Assembly (NCBI RefSeq): GCF_017811815.1
Contig: NZ_JADKZI010000002.1
Coordinates: 1-64,000 of the forward strand
Direction: 5' to 3'
DNA length: 64,000 bases
Source of the DNA: Flavonifractor sp. AGMB03687
GTDB taxonomy: Bacteria; Bacillota; Clostridia; Oscillospirales; Oscillospiraceae
A model generated the notes under the pieces. The model saw only the letters and a program-made list of their open reading frames with translations. It ran no database searches and was not told where the DNA came from. This document shows, piece by piece, positions 50,901 to 61,611 of this stretch (positions within the stretch are counted from its first letter, which is position 1; every line of letters starts with the position of its first letter). A program made the position numbers and the translations under genes.

Positions 50901-52520
50901 CACGTAGACGGTGGTGTCGGTGACGATCTCCTCACGGATGGCGTCGATGGGCGGGTTGGTTACCTGGGCGAAGAGCTGCTTGAAGTAGCTGAACAGGGGC
51001 TGATCCCGGTCGTCCAGCACCGCCAGGGGGATATCGGTGCCCATGGCGGCGGTGGGCTCCGCACCAGTGCGGGCCATGGGGAGGATGGTGTTGCGCACGT
51101 CCTCATAGGTATAGCCGAAGGCCTTCTGCAGCCGGTGCAGACGGTTTCTGGTGTTGCGCTCTACCCGGTGGTTGGGAATGGGCAGGTCCTTCAGATGGAG
51201 CAGGTTGCGGTCCAGCCACTCGCCGTAGGGCTGGCGGGCGGCATAGGATTCCTTCAGTTCGTCGTCGCCGATGATGCGGCCCTGGTTGGTGTCCACCAGC
51301 AGCATACGGCCGGGCTGGAGGCGGGATTTTTCCACGATCTGCTCGGTGGGAATATCCAGCACGCCCACCTCAGAGGACAGAATGAGTCTGCCGTCCCAGG
51401 TGACGTAATACCGGGAGGGGCGCAGGCCGTTGCGGTCCAGCACGGCGCCCACCACGTCGCCGTCGGAGAAGAGGATGGAGGCCGGGCCGTCCCAGGGCTC
51501 CATCAGGGTGGCGTAATACTGGTACAGGTCCCGCTTGGAACGGGAGATGGCCTTGTCCTCCATCCAGGGCTCGGGAATGCAGGCCATGACAGCCAGAGGC
51601 AGGTCCATGCCGGCCATCATAAGGAACTCCAGGGTGTTGTCCAGCATGGCGGAGTCGGAGCCGGACACGTTGACCACCGGCAGTACTTTGTCCATCTGAT
51701 CGGCCAGCAGGGGGGAAGACATGGTCTCCTCACGGGCCAGCATACGGTCTACGTTGCCCCGGATGGTGTTGATCTCGCCGTTGTGGGCCATGAGCCGGTT
51801 GGGGTGAGCCCGCTCCCAGGAGGGATTGGTGTTGGTGGAGAACCGGGAGTGGACCAGCGCAATGGCGGACTGGTAATCCTTGCTTTGCAGGTCGGGATAA
51901 AACTGACGCAGCTGTCCCACCAGGAACATGCCCTTGTAGACGATGGTACGGCTGGACAGGGAGGGAACATAGGTGTTGTCGTTGGACTGCTCAAACACCC
52001 GGCGGACAATGTAGAGCCTACGGTCGAAGGGCAGGCCCGGATCGGTGTCCTCCGGGCGGGACACAAAGGCCTGCTCAATGACGGGCATCTTGTCCAGGGC
52101 CTTCTGCCCTAAAATCTCCGGGCACACCGGCACGGACCGCCAGCCTAGGAAGGTCAGGCCCTCCTTTTCGGCAATTACCTCAAACATCTTCTTGGCCTGG
52201 CTGCGCTTCAGGGTGTCCTGGGGGAAGAAGAACATGCCAATGCCGTAGTCCCGGGGGCCGGGCAGGTCGATGCCCGCCGCCTGGGCGGCCTTGGCAAAGA
52301 AGCGGTGAGAGATCTGGACCAGGATGCCAACGCCGTCGCCGGTCTTTCCCTCTGCGTCCTTGCCGGCCCGGTGTTCCAGTTTTTCCACGATCTTCAGCGC
52401 GTCGTCCACCGTCCGGTGGCTGGGTTTGCCCTGAATATCCACGACAGCCCCGATGCCGCAGCTGTCGTGTTCAAAGGCGGGATGATAGAGCCCGCGGGGC
52501 GGATAGCCTTCTGTTTTCAT
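47982..52520 (-). CDS. gltB: glutamate synthase large subunit
   Basis: A 1512-residue enzyme. The class II glutaminase nucleophile is Cys21 in FEHDSCGIGAVV, after a 20-residue propeptide. A central domain, the FMN/iron-sulfur synthase domain (AQGAKPGEGGHLPAGKVYPW and the cluster motif CNLDTCPVG), and the C-terminal beta-helix (NDYLGKGLSGG) follow in order. Ammonia released from glutamine is channelled to 2-oxoglutarate. GGAAAGGGG precedes the ATG. A terminator with an adjoining ANTAR-type hairpin stands 45 nt upstream, so expression is likely set by antitermination. Confidence 0.97.
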   Translation of the reverse strand: MKTEGYPPRGLYHPAFEHDSCGIGAVVDIQGKPSHRTVDDALKIVEKLEHRAGKDAEGKTGDGVGILVQISHRFFAKAAQAAGIDLPGPRDYGIGMFFFPQDTLKRSQAKKMFEVIAEKEGLTFLGWRSVPVCPEILGQKALDKMPVIEQAFVSRPEDTDPGLPFDRRLYIVRRVFEQSNDNTYVPSLSSRTIVYKGMFLVGQLRQFYPDLQSKDYQSAIALVHSRFSTNTNPSWERAHPNRLMAHNGEINTIRGNVDRMLAREETMSSPLLADQMDKVLPVVNVSGSDSAMLDNTLEFLMMAGMDLPLAVMACIPEPWMEDKAISRSKRDLYQYYATLMEPWDGPASILFSDGDVVGAVLDRNGLRPSRYYVTWDGRLILSSEVGVLDIPTEQIVEKSRLQPGRMLLVDTNQGRIIGDDELKESYAARQPYGEWLDRNLLHLKDLPIPNHRVERNTRNRLHRLQKAFGYTYEDVRNTILPMARTGAEPTAAMGTDIPLAVLDDRDQPLFSYFKQLFAQVTNPPIDAIREEIVTDTTVYVGDDGNLLEERPENCRVLQIHNPILTSTDMMKIKAMKQPGFQVETVSILYYKNTPLDRALDHLALAVDRAWRKGANIIILSDRGVDENHVAIPSLLAVSAMEQHLIRTKKRTAVSILLESAEPRDVHHFATLLGYGARAINPYLAEDTIVELIEEGLLDKDYHTAVADYNSAILHGIVKIASKMGISTLQSYQSAQIFEAIGIQRDVIDKYFTNTVSRVGGIGLQEIADMVDRNHSKAYDPLGLGCDPTLDSLGSHKARSGGEDHMYNPQTIHLLQQATRRGDYDLFKQYTALVDDETRPHTLRGLLDMKYANTPLPLDEVESVDSIVKRFKTGAMSYGSISREAHECLAQAMNLLGGKSNSGEGGEEPDRLADPTRNSAIKQVASGRFGVTSEYLVSAKEIQIKMAQGAKPGEGGHLPAGKVYPWIARCRHSTPGVSLISPPPHHDIYSIEDLAQLIYDLKCANRQARISVKLVSEAGVGTIAAGVAKAGAQVVLVSGYDGGTGAAPRTSIHNAGLPWELGLAETHQTLIQNGLRSRVVVETDGKLMSGRDVAIACMLGAEEFGFATAPLVTMGCVMMRVCNLDTCPVGVATQNPELRKRFQGKPEYVVNFMRFIAQELREHMARLGVRTVEELVGRTDLLAVRTPAVNHRAATVDLSAILDNPYVGQEKTHFDPADVYDFHLEDTVDLKVLERKLGSALTQGSPKRLEVAVSSTDRAVGTILGSDITRLHGDCLPGGTFTVKCIGGGGQSFGAFLPKGLTLELEGDANDYLGKGLSGGRLVVYPPKDSTFDPAENILVGNVALYGATSGQAFLNGVAGERFCVRNSGATAVVEGVGDHGCEYMTGGRVVVLGRTGKNFAAGMSGGVAYVLDEDRDLYLRLNKALVSMEPVTEKHDAAELKDMIQAHTDATGSARAKHILEHFDDYLPLFKKILPHDYDRMLRTIAQYEEKGMSREEAQVEAFYVNTHQKGE

Positions 52521-52565
52521 GGTTCATTCCCCTTTCCGGGTGAGTTTGGGCGGTGGGACGGTAGT

Positions 52566-52601
52566 AAAAAACGGCGGCAGTATGTCCCCGACTGCCGCCG
52601 T
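52566..52601 (-). terminator. leader terminator before gltB
   Basis: On the minus strand ACGGCGGCAGT and ACTGCCGCCGT form a perfect 11-bp stem with a 9-nt loop, then T6. It lies between the ANTAR gene and gltB, so it would cut off gltBD unless relieved. Confidence 0.9.
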
Positions 52602-52618
52602 GAGACTGCATTGTCTCA
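52601..52618 (-). promoter_or_regulatory. candidate ANTAR-binding hairpin in the gltB leader
   Basis: TGAGAC and GTCTCA form a 6-bp stem closing the hexaloop AATGCA, with A at loop position 1 and G at 4, as in known ANTAR target hairpins. Its last base is the first base of the terminator stem. A competing hairpin GCATTG/CAATGC overlaps it. A second ANTAR hairpin was not found. Confidence 0.6.
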
Positions 52619-52635
52619 ATGCTGTTTAGTTTGCC

Positions 52636-53172
52636 CTATTCTGCGCTCTCCAGTACCATTTGGGCCGTCTGGAGCAGTTTTGTTCCGTTGTCCATGCTGG
52701 TTTTCTGCAAAAAGCGGTGGGCCTGCTCCTCGGTCATGCCGTTGCGGTCCATCAGCAGGGCCTTGGCCTGACGAATGAGCTCCAGCTCCTCCGGGGAGCG
52801 GCGGGGCCGCAGGGCCCGCTCCAGCCGCCGCCCCATCTGGAGGAGCATCCGCACGGAGGCGGTCAGGTCGCCTTTGGAGACCGGGGCGGGCAGCCGGAAG
52901 AGGTCGTCATCCTGCAGCAGATCCAGCAGATTCTGGGAGGCCAGGACCAGCACGGCGCAAGAGGGGGGAAGGTCGCCTGCCAGGGCCTCGGCGCTCTGAT
53001 CAGCCAGCTTGAAGCCGCAGATGACAGCGGTGATATGGATCTTGTTTACCGTACGGCGGACCTGGTCAGCCGTTTTGCAGAGGACGCAGGAGGCAGTGCC
53101 GGAACTCTCCAGGATCTCCTTGATGCGGCTGGCATTTTTGGTGTTTTCAAAGGCAACGATCACCTGTTCCAT
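52636..53172 (-). CDS. ANTAR-domain RNA-binding antiterminator with degenerate receiver
   Basis: A 178-residue protein. The C-terminal ANTAR domain (about 123-175) reads PEELELIRQAKALLMDRNGM then EEQAHRFLQKTSMDNG, the typical three-helix RNA-binding motif. The N-terminal 115 residues have a receiver-like alternation, but the expected phospho-aspartate strand reads AVICGFKL, with no aspartate. It may therefore be controlled by a ligand or partner rather than phosphorylation. Placed between glnA and gltB, 41 nt after glnA, it is the likely regulator of the nitrogen genes, as described for the comparable clostridial locus. It ends in TAG. Confidence 0.9.
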   Translation of the reverse strand: MEQVIVAFENTKNASRIKEILESSGTASCVLCKTADQVRRTVNKIHITAVICGFKLADQSAEALAGDLPPSCAVLVLASQNLLDLLQDDDLFRLPAPVSKGDLTASVRMLLQMGRRLERALRPRRSPEELELIRQAKALLMDRNGMTEEQAHRFLQKTSMDNGTKLLQTAQMVLESAE

Positions 53173-53213
53173 GGTTGTTCACTCCCAACTGTGAGGAGGC
53201 TGTTGCTTGGGGA

Positions 53214-54545
53214 TCAATAGTTGATGATATACTTCTCCCGCTCCCAGGAGGAGACGCGGGTGCGGTACTCGTCCCACTCCTTCTCCTTGCCAGCGATGTA
53301 GTTGCCGGCGATGTGCTCTCCCAGGGTGTCCAGGATGAGGGGATCGGCCTTCATGGCCTCGATGGCCTCCTCCAGGGAGCCGGGCAGGGAGTCGATGCCG
53401 TTGGCCTCACGGGTGGCCTGATCCATCACAAAGATGTTCTCGGTGACCTCGGCAGGGGGGACCATGCCCTTCTCAATGCCGTCCAGGCCGGCGGCCAGGC
53501 AGACGGCCAGCTCCAGGTAGGGGTTGCAGGCGGGGTCGGGGGAGCGGAGCTCCACGCGGGTGGACTGACCGCGGGAGGCGGGAATGCGAATCAGAGCGGA
53601 ACGGTTGGAGGCGGACCAGGCCAGGTAGCAGGGGGCCTCGTAGCCGGGCACAAGACGCTTGTAGGAGTTGACCAGGGGATTGGTGACGGCGGCCATGCCC
53701 TTCACGTGGGCCAGCAGACCGGCGATGAAGGAATAGGCCTCCTTGGACAGCCCCTTCTCTCCGTCGGGATCATAGAACACGTTCTTGCCGTTGCGGAACA
53801 GAGACATGTTGGTGTGCATGCCGGAGCCGTTGATGCCGAAGATGGGCTTGGGCATGAAGGTGGCGTGGAGGCCGTTCTTCTGAGCCAGGGTCTTGACCGC
53901 CAGCTTAAAGGTCATGATGTTATCGGCGGCGTGGAGGGCCTCCTCGTACTTGAAGTCGATCTCGTGCTGGCCCACGGCTACCTCGTGGTGGCTGGCCTCG
54001 ATCTCGAAGCCCATCTGCTCCAGTGCCATGCAGATCTCCCGGCGGGTGCCCTCGCCGTGATCCAGGGGGCCCAGGTCGAAGTAACCGGCCTCGTCGTTGG
54101 TCTTGGTGGTGGGACGGCCCTCGTCATCGGTCTGGAACAGGAAGAACTCGGCCTCGGGGCCCACGTTGAAGGCGTCATAGCCCATGTCCTTGGCACGCTG
54201 GAGCACTCGCTTCAGGGTGCCTCTGGGATCGCCCACAAAGGGGGTGCCGTCGGGGTTATACACATCGCAGATCAGGCGGGCCACCTTACCGTGGCTGGGC
54301 CGCCAGGGGAAAACCACGAAGGAATTGAGATCGGGGTAGAGATACTGGTCGGACTCGTCGATCCGCACGAAGCCCTCAATGGAGGAGCCGTCGAACATGA
54401 TCTGGTTGTTGACCGCCTTCTCAATCTGGGAGGCGGTGATGGCAACGTTTTTCAGCTGACCGAAGATGTCGGTGAACTGGAGGCGGATAAACTCAATATC
54501 CTCCTCATGGACGATGCGGATGATATCTTCCTTGGTGTATGACAT
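53214..54545 (-). CDS. glnA: glutamine synthetase type I
   Basis: A 443-residue GSI-alpha enzyme: [20 protein letters not shown], the metal-site EAEFFLF and [25 protein letters not shown], and the glutamate-flap region [10 protein letters not shown]. Length and lack of the adenylylation insert fit the alpha group, usually feedback-inhibited. GAAAGGAG stands before the ATG. It heads the glnA-ANTAR-gltB-gltD operon and has a leader terminator close to its promoter. Confidence 0.97.
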   Translation of the reverse strand: MSYTKEDIIRIVHEEDIEFIRLQFTDIFGQLKNVAITASQIEKAVNNQIMFDGSSIEGFVRIDESDQYLYPDLNSFVVFPWRPSHGKVARLICDVYNPDGTPFVGDPRGTLKRVLQRAKDMGYDAFNVGPEAEFFLFQTDDEGRPTTKTNDEAGYFDLGPLDHGEGTRREICMALEQMGFEIEASHHEVAVGQHEIDFKYEEALHAADNIMTFKLAVKTLAQKNGLHATFMPKPIFGINGSGMHTNMSLFRNGKNVFYDPDGEKGLSKEAYSFIAGLLAHVKGMAAVTNPLVNSYKRLVPGYEAPCYLAWSASNRSALIRIPASRGQSTRVELRSPDPACNPYLELAVCLAAGLDGIEKGMVPPAEVTENIFVMDQATREANGIDSLPGSLEEAIEAMKADPLILDTLGEHIAGNYIAGKEKEWDEYRTRVSSWEREKYIINY

Positions 54546-54579
54546 TGCAGGTATCTCCTTTCGTTCTTTCATATTGAAA

Positions 54580-54625
54580 GAAAAAGAAGAAGGCGCTCCC
54601 ACCCTGGCCGGGTTGGAACGCCTTC
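54580..54625 (-). terminator. leader terminator (attenuator candidate) before glnA
   Basis: On the minus strand a 16-bp stem with one mismatch and a GGCCA loop (54625-54589) is followed by TTCTTTTTC. It starts about 13 nt after the predicted transcript start. A GAACG/CGTTC hairpin overlaps its 5' arm and could act as an antiterminator. Confidence 0.8.
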
Positions 54626-54644
54626 GTTCTCAACTGATGGTGCA

Positions 54645-54673
54645 AGTATAGACACATCAGGATTATTTGTCAA
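54645..54673 (-). promoter_or_regulatory. sigma-A promoter for glnA
   Basis: On the minus strand TTGACA (54673-54668), 17-bp spacer, TATACT (54650-54645). Confidence 0.85.
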
Positions 54674-54740
54674 TAGAAAATTGAAAATCAGCAGGATTTT
54701 GGAAAGATGACTGGAAAGCGGAAGTTTGAAGAGCAAGAAT

Positions 54741-54774
54741 TTTATGCAACTAGCGATAAATAGACTTGCATAAA
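54741..54774. repeat. inverted repeat between pyrG and the glnA promoter
   Basis: TTTATGCAA and TTGCATAAA, a perfect 9-bp pair 16 bases apart, just after the pyrG stop on the minus strand. No T tract follows closely, so it is either a weak pyrG terminator or an upstream control site for glnA. Confidence 0.5.
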
Positions 54775-54780
54775 TCGAGA

Positions 54781-56409
<1,629 letters not shown>

Positions 56410-56411
56410 TC

Positions 56412-56472
56412 AAAAAAAGAGGGTGTTTCAGGAAGGGGAGACACTGCTGCCTCCCTTCATGGAACACCCTCG
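56412..56472 (-). terminator. leader terminator (attenuator candidate) before pyrG
   Basis: On the minus strand GAGGGTGTT pairs with AACACCCTC, with an inner GAAGGGAG/CTCCCCTTC stem, followed by T7. It begins about 6 nt after the predicted start near 56478. The Bacillus pyrG transcript starts with GGG; this one does not show that run at the expected start. Confidence 0.82.
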
Positions 56473-56484
56473 TTCACGGCGGAT

Positions 56485-56513
56485 ACTTTACCACCTGCCG
56501 GGCTGCTTGTCAA
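56485..56513 (-). promoter_or_regulatory. sigma-A promoter for pyrG
   Basis: On the minus strand TTGACA (56513-56508), 17-bp spacer, TAAAGT (56490-56485). It lies right after the spoVAE stop. Confidence 0.78.
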
Positions 56514-56532
56514 TGGAAAAGGGGGAGATTTT

Positions 56533-56901
56533 TCAGGATTTTGGGCGGGATTTGAAGAGCAGGGCACCCAGCAGGCCGAAGAGCACCGCCGCTGTGATGC
56601 CGCCTGCCGCGGCGGTGATGCCGCCGGTCAGGATACCCAGCGGCCCCTTTTCTGCCACCGCCTGGGCCACGCCCTTGGCCAGCAGGTAGCCGAAGCCGGT
56701 GAGGGGCACGGTGGCTCCGGCGCCGCCCCACTCCACCAGCCAGGGGTAGACTCCCAGGCCGCCCAGGATCACCCCGGCCACCACGTAGGAGACCAGGATG
56801 CGGGCGGGGGTGAGGGAGGTCTTGTCGATGAGAATTTGCCCGATGAGGCAGAGGGCGCCGCCACATACAAAGGCCCGCAGATAGGGAAAAATCACATCCA
56901 T
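56533..56901 (-). CDS. spoVAE: stage V sporulation protein AE
   Basis: A 122-residue membrane protein with about four helices: FVCGGALCLIGQILIDKTSL at the start, then ILVSYVVAGVILGGLGVYPW and LTGFGYLLAKGV. SpoVA proteins form the channel that moves dipicolinic acid into the spore. It follows spoVAD by 10 nt. The usual preceding spoVAC is absent here. Confidence 0.93.
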   Translation of the reverse strand: MDVIFPYLRAFVCGGALCLIGQILIDKTSLTPARILVSYVVAGVILGGLGVYPWLVEWGGAGATVPLTGFGYLLAKGVAQAVAEKGPLGILTGGITAAAGGITAAVLFGLLGALLFKSRPKS

Positions 56902-56911
56902 AGGTCCGTCC

Positions 56912-57925
56912 TCACTTTCCAGTGTCCAGCGCTACCGCGTGGCAGATGCTGGGGATGCTCTCTCCCTGCTGGGAGGAAGTTGGGGAGAGAAGGGCTCCGG
57001 TGCCGCAGAACAAGATGCGTTTCCAGCGGCCGCCGGCCATTCCGTTGAGGAGCATCCCGGCCAGCACTACAGCGGAACAGCCGCAGCCAGAGCCGCCGCA
57101 GTGGACGTCTTGCCCCTCCAGGTCGTAGATCAGGGTGCCGCAGTCAGCCAGGTTTTTCAGGTCCATCCCGTCCCGATGGAACCAGTCGGCCACAATGTCC
57201 CGGCCCAGCTTGCCCAGATCGCCGGTGATAATCAGGTCGTAGTCGGAGGGCTTGCGACCCGTATCCTGAAAATGGGCAGCGATTGTGGAGTAGGCGGCGG
57301 GTGCCATGGCTGCGCCCATATTGGCGGCATCCTTGATGCCCTTGTCCACGATCTTGCCGGTGGTGATGTGGGTGACATAGGGGCCCGGCCCCTGGTTGGC
57401 CAGGACGACGCAGCCCGAACCGGTCACCGTCCATTGAGCGGTGGGGGTCCGCTGCCCGCCGTACTCCAGGGGGGAGCGGTACTGCCGCTCGGCGGAACAG
57501 AAGTGGGAGGAGGTCATGGCCGCTGCCCGCACGCCGAAGCCACCATCCAGCAGCATGGCTGCCAGGGACAGACTCTCCGCCATGGTGGAACAGGCCCCGT
57601 ACAGCCCGAAAAAGGGCACGTCCTGCCCCCGGACGGCAAAGCCGGAGCCGATACACTGGTTGAGCAGGTCTCCCGCCAGCAGATAGTCCAGGGCGGACAC
57701 GCTGATGCCCGCCTTGTCCAGGGCGGCGGCCAGGGCCAGCTTCTGCATGGCGCTCTCCGCCTTTTCCCAGCTCCGCTCCCCAAAGGAGTCGTCCTGGCTG
57801 ATGTGGTCAAAGGTGGCGGCCAGGGGGCCTTGCCCCTCCTTTTTGCCCACCACGCTGGCGCTGCCGATCACCGAAGGCGGATGCTCTAGGGCCGCGGTAT
57901 GGCGGCCCAGCTTTTTGTTTGTCAT
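56912..57925 (-). CDS. spoVAD: stage V sporulation protein AD
   Basis: A 337-residue thiolase-fold protein that binds dipicolinic acid in the forespore inner membrane. Family blocks include DYLLAGDLLNQCIGSGFAVR, GLYGACSTMAESLSLAAMLL and DVHCGGSGCGCSAVVLAGML. Normally spoVAC, AD and AE lie together; here spoVAD is first and the upstream gene is divergent. A forespore (sigma-G) promoter is expected, but no convincing match was found between 57926 and 58030. Confidence 0.94.
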   Translation of the reverse strand: MTNKKLGRHTAALEHPPSVIGSASVVGKKEGQGPLAATFDHISQDDSFGERSWEKAESAMQKLALAAALDKAGISVSALDYLLAGDLLNQCIGSGFAVRGQDVPFFGLYGACSTMAESLSLAAMLLDGGFGVRAAAMTSSHFCSAERQYRSPLEYGGQRTPTAQWTVTGSGCVVLANQGPGPYVTHITTGKIVDKGIKDAANMGAAMAPAAYSTIAAHFQDTGRKPSDYDLIITGDLGKLGRDIVADWFHRDGMDLKNLADCGTLIYDLEGQDVHCGGSGCGCSAVVLAGMLLNGMAGGRWKRILFCGTGALLSPTSSQQGESIPSICHAVALDTGK

Positions 57926-58030
57926 AAGCTCACCTCTTCACGGGACGGAATGGATACCGTCCGCCCGTCTGATACTATTTTGAACGAAAAGCATGCAAAA
58001 TATGAGGGCGTATTTTGTATGCGGTCCGGC

Positions 58031-58059
58031 TGGTCAACCCGCTGCATTTGCGTTATAAT
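58031..58059 (+). promoter_or_regulatory. possible promoter for the zinc-ribbon/thioesterase operon
   Basis: TGGTCA (58031-58036), 17-bp spacer, TATAAT (58054-58059): good -10, weak -35. Confidence 0.5.
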
Positions 58060-58122
58060 GTACCATATACACAAAAGAACCTGCGGGGCTGTCCGGTCCT
58101 GCGGGCAAATGGGAGGTCCTCC

Positions 58123-58740
58123 ATGGAAGAACAACCCAAGCGTACTCTGGCGTATCTGTGCCCGGCCTGCCACCAGAGCGTGGTGGTGGAGCGCACCGTG
58201 TTCCAGCTGGCGGCCTCGGCCAATGACCTGCCCTGTCCCTGCGGCAAGTCCTCCCTCCATGTGGAGATGATGGGTGACCGGGTGCGGCTGACGGTTCCCT
58301 GCCTCTCCTGCGGGAGGGACCACACCGTTACCTGTTCCACCAACGCCTTTCTCCATCAGAAGGTACTGGCCTTCTCCTGTGCCCAGTCCGGCCTGGACTG
58401 CTGCTACGTGGGAGAGGAGGGGCCGGTATTTGCCGCCCTCCGGCGCCTGGAGGAGGCGGCGGACAAGCTGGAGCGGCCTGAGGGCCAGGAGAAGGGCGCG
58501 TTCCTGGACGAGCTGGTGATGCACGAGGTGCTCTCCGAGCTCAAGGAGATCGCCCAGCGGGACGGTATTTCCTGCACCTGCGGCTCCCACCGTTGGAAGC
58601 TCCAGGTCAACTACAGCTCCATAGACCTCTTCTGTGCCGACTGCGGTGCCGCCATGCGCATCCCGGCGGCCACCTCCAGCGACATCGACGACATCTGCTG
58701 CAAGACCAAACTGTTGATCCACGGCAGAGGGGAGGGATAA
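58123..58740 (+). CDS. multi-zinc-ribbon protein, unknown function
   Basis: A 205-residue cytoplasmic protein rich in CxxC-type pairs: LCPACHQ (residue 13), PCPCG, PCLSCGRDH, SCTCGSH and FCADCGAAM, with an acidic helical segment between the third and fourth. At least two zinc ribbons can be built. It resembles CpXC-like proteins at the N-terminus only loosely. It is followed 3 nt later by the acyl-ACP thioesterase gene, which is probably co-expressed. GGGAGG precedes the ATG. Confidence 0.7.
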   Translation: MEEQPKRTLAYLCPACHQSVVVERTVFQLAASANDLPCPCGKSSLHVEMMGDRVRLTVPCLSCGRDHTVTCSTNAFLHQKVLAFSCAQSGLDCCYVGEEGPVFAALRRLEEAADKLERPEGQEKGAFLDELVMHEVLSELKEIAQRDGISCTCGSHRWKLQVNYSSIDLFCADCGAAMRIPAATSSDIDDICCKTKLLIHGRGEG

Positions 58741-58743
58741 GCG

Positions 58744-59496
58744 GTGTATTTTGAGGGCAGCTATCCCATCGACTCCCGGGATGTGGACCCCTGGAATCAC
58801 TGCCGGCCCTCCGGCCTGATGGGCATTTTGCAGGAGGCGGCGGTGGCCGCCGCCTGTGAGCTCCACGCCTCCCGGGAGGAAATGCTGGACAAGTACGGAC
58901 TATTCTGGATGCTGGCCCGGATGTGGTACCGGCTGGACCGGCCCCTGGGCTGGAACGAGAAATTGGACATCCGCACCTGGCACCGGGGCGGCAGCGGAGC
59001 CTCCTCCTACCGGGATTTCGACCTGTTTGTGGACGGAAAGCAGGTAGGAGAAGCGGTATCCGTATGGGTGCTGGCCGATGCCAACACCCACCGGCTGGCC
59101 CGGATGAGTAAGATCGAAGAGTTCCAGGACAGCGACGGCGGTGCGCTGTGCAAGGACAAGACGCTGTTCCGCTTCAAACTGCCTGCCGAAATGGCGGCGG
59201 CCGATCACCGGGCCATGCACTACAGCGACACCGACATCAACGGCCATGTGAACAACGTCCGCTATGCCGATTTCATCTGCGACGCCATCCGGATGGACCG
59301 GCTGGGGGACAGCTGCTATGTCTCCGCCCTCCAGGTGGACTATCTGGCGGAGTGCATGGCGGGGGAGACCATCACCCTCTTGACCGGCCAGCAGGATGGA
59401 AAGCACTACGTCCGCGGTGCGGACGAAGCGGGAAAAAGCCGTTTTGAAGGCGCGGTTACTTTGACGCCACTTGACAGCGGAGCGGCAATCAAGTAG
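58744..59496 (+). CDS. acyl-ACP thioesterase
   Basis: A 250-residue double-hotdog protein of the FatA/FatB family. The first hotdog has LMGILQEAAVAAACEL and LFWMLARMWYRLDRP; the second has the family signature YSDTDINGHVNNVRYADFIC, which carries the catalytic asparagine-histidine region. It releases fatty acids from acyl carrier protein. Translation starts with GTG after GAGGGGAGGG. It ends in TAG, and the guaB promoter overlaps that codon. Confidence 0.9.
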   Translation: MYFEGSYPIDSRDVDPWNHCRPSGLMGILQEAAVAAACELHASREEMLDKYGLFWMLARMWYRLDRPLGWNEKLDIRTWHRGGSGASSYRDFDLFVDGKQVGEAVSVWVLADANTHRLARMSKIEEFQDSDGGALCKDKTLFRFKLPAEMAAADHRAMHYSDTDINGHVNNVRYADFICDAIRMDRLGDSCYVSALQVDYLAECMAGETITLLTGQQDGKHYVRGADEAGKSRFEGAVTLTPLDSGAAIK

Positions 59497-59499
59497 AAT
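59471..59499 (+). promoter_or_regulatory. sigma-A promoter for guaB
   Basis: TTGACA (59471-59476), 17-bp spacer, TAGAAT (59494-59499), inside the end of the thioesterase gene. No leader hairpin follows. Confidence 0.75.
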
Positions 59500-59516
59500 A
59501 GGTAAAATTATTTTAA

Positions 59517-61016
<1,500 letters not shown>

Positions 61017-61019
61017 GGT

Positions 61020-61277
61020 ATGGAGCGCATTACCAGAAAGGATTCCGCCGGCGCCTGGAGTATTCCAGAAGAGCAGGCGGAAGCCGCGGCCATCCGGTTG
61101 GCGGCCTTTGAGGATGCCTATGAGCGCTTGATGGCCCGTCAGCAGGAGATCGTGACCCGGATGGAGGCCCTGAAGGCCCAGGGAAAGCAGAAGACAGCCC
61201 AGTTCCGGGAACTCTTTGGGGAAAAGCTGATGAATCAGAATACCCTGACGCTGTGGGAGACCTACGGTGTCAAATAA
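61020..61277 (+). CDS. small helical protein downstream of guaB, unknown function
   Basis: An 85-residue protein, mostly helical (EQAEAAAIRLAAFEDAYERL) with a likely coiled coil between residues 20 and 60, ending MNQNTLTLWETYGVK. Its ATG lies 3 nt after the guaB stop with no strong ribosome site, so it is probably translated by coupling. A terminator follows 10 nt after its stop. No family was recognised. Confidence 0.65.
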   Translation: MERITRKDSAGAWSIPEEQAEAAAIRLAAFEDAYERLMARQQEIVTRMEALKAQGKQKTAQFRELFGEKLMNQNTLTLWETYGVK

Positions 61278-61286
61278 GAGAAAAAT

Positions 61287-61317
61287 AAAAGCCTGCCGCA
61301 TTTGCGGCAGGCTTTTT
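61287..61317 (+). terminator. terminator after the guaB unit
   Basis: AAAAGCCTGCCGCA and TGCGGCAGGCTTTT pair with a tiny loop, then T's. Confidence 0.9.
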
Positions 61318-61324
61318 CTATTGC

Positions 61325-61369
61325 AAAAAGAATCCGGAGCGGGACGCATGGATGGCGTCCCGCTCCGGG
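61325..61369 (-). terminator. terminator after the DUF4250 gene
   Basis: CCGGAGCGGGACGC and GCGTCCCGCTCCGG pair perfectly around a 7-nt loop; on the minus strand ATTCTTTTTG follows. Confidence 0.82.
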
Positions 61370-61383
61370 CAGATAACCGGGGT

Positions 61384-61563
61384 TCAGCTTCTGACAAACT
61401 GGTTCAGCTCCGGGTCGTACTGGCAGCTGATGGCGGCCAGGGAGCGGGTGATGGCGTCCTTGTCCACCTGGAGGTCGTCGCACAGAGCGTCCAGAGAGGA
61501 GTAGAAATCACGCAGTTTGGTATTCAGATAGCTGAGCAGGATAATGGGATCTTGGGGAAGCAT
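61384..61563 (-). CDS. DUF4250 domain-containing protein
   Basis: A 59-residue protein read directly from the sequence: it begins MLPQDPIILLSYLNTKLRDF, continues with SLDALCDDLQVDKDAITRSL, and closes ISCQYDPELNQFV. This is the DUF4250 pattern, a small domain with a helix-turn-helix-like spacing, common in Clostridia and of unknown role. The ATG at 61563 is followed by no overlap with alaS, 48 nt upstream. It has its own terminator. Confidence 0.85.
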   Translation of the reverse strand: MLPQDPIILLSYLNTKLRDFYSSLDALCDDLQVDKDAITRSLAAISCQYDPELNQFVRS

Positions 61564-61611
61564 GGAGAAAATGCCTACTTTCTGTATCTAGGGTTTCTGT
61601 GGAAGGGGGGC

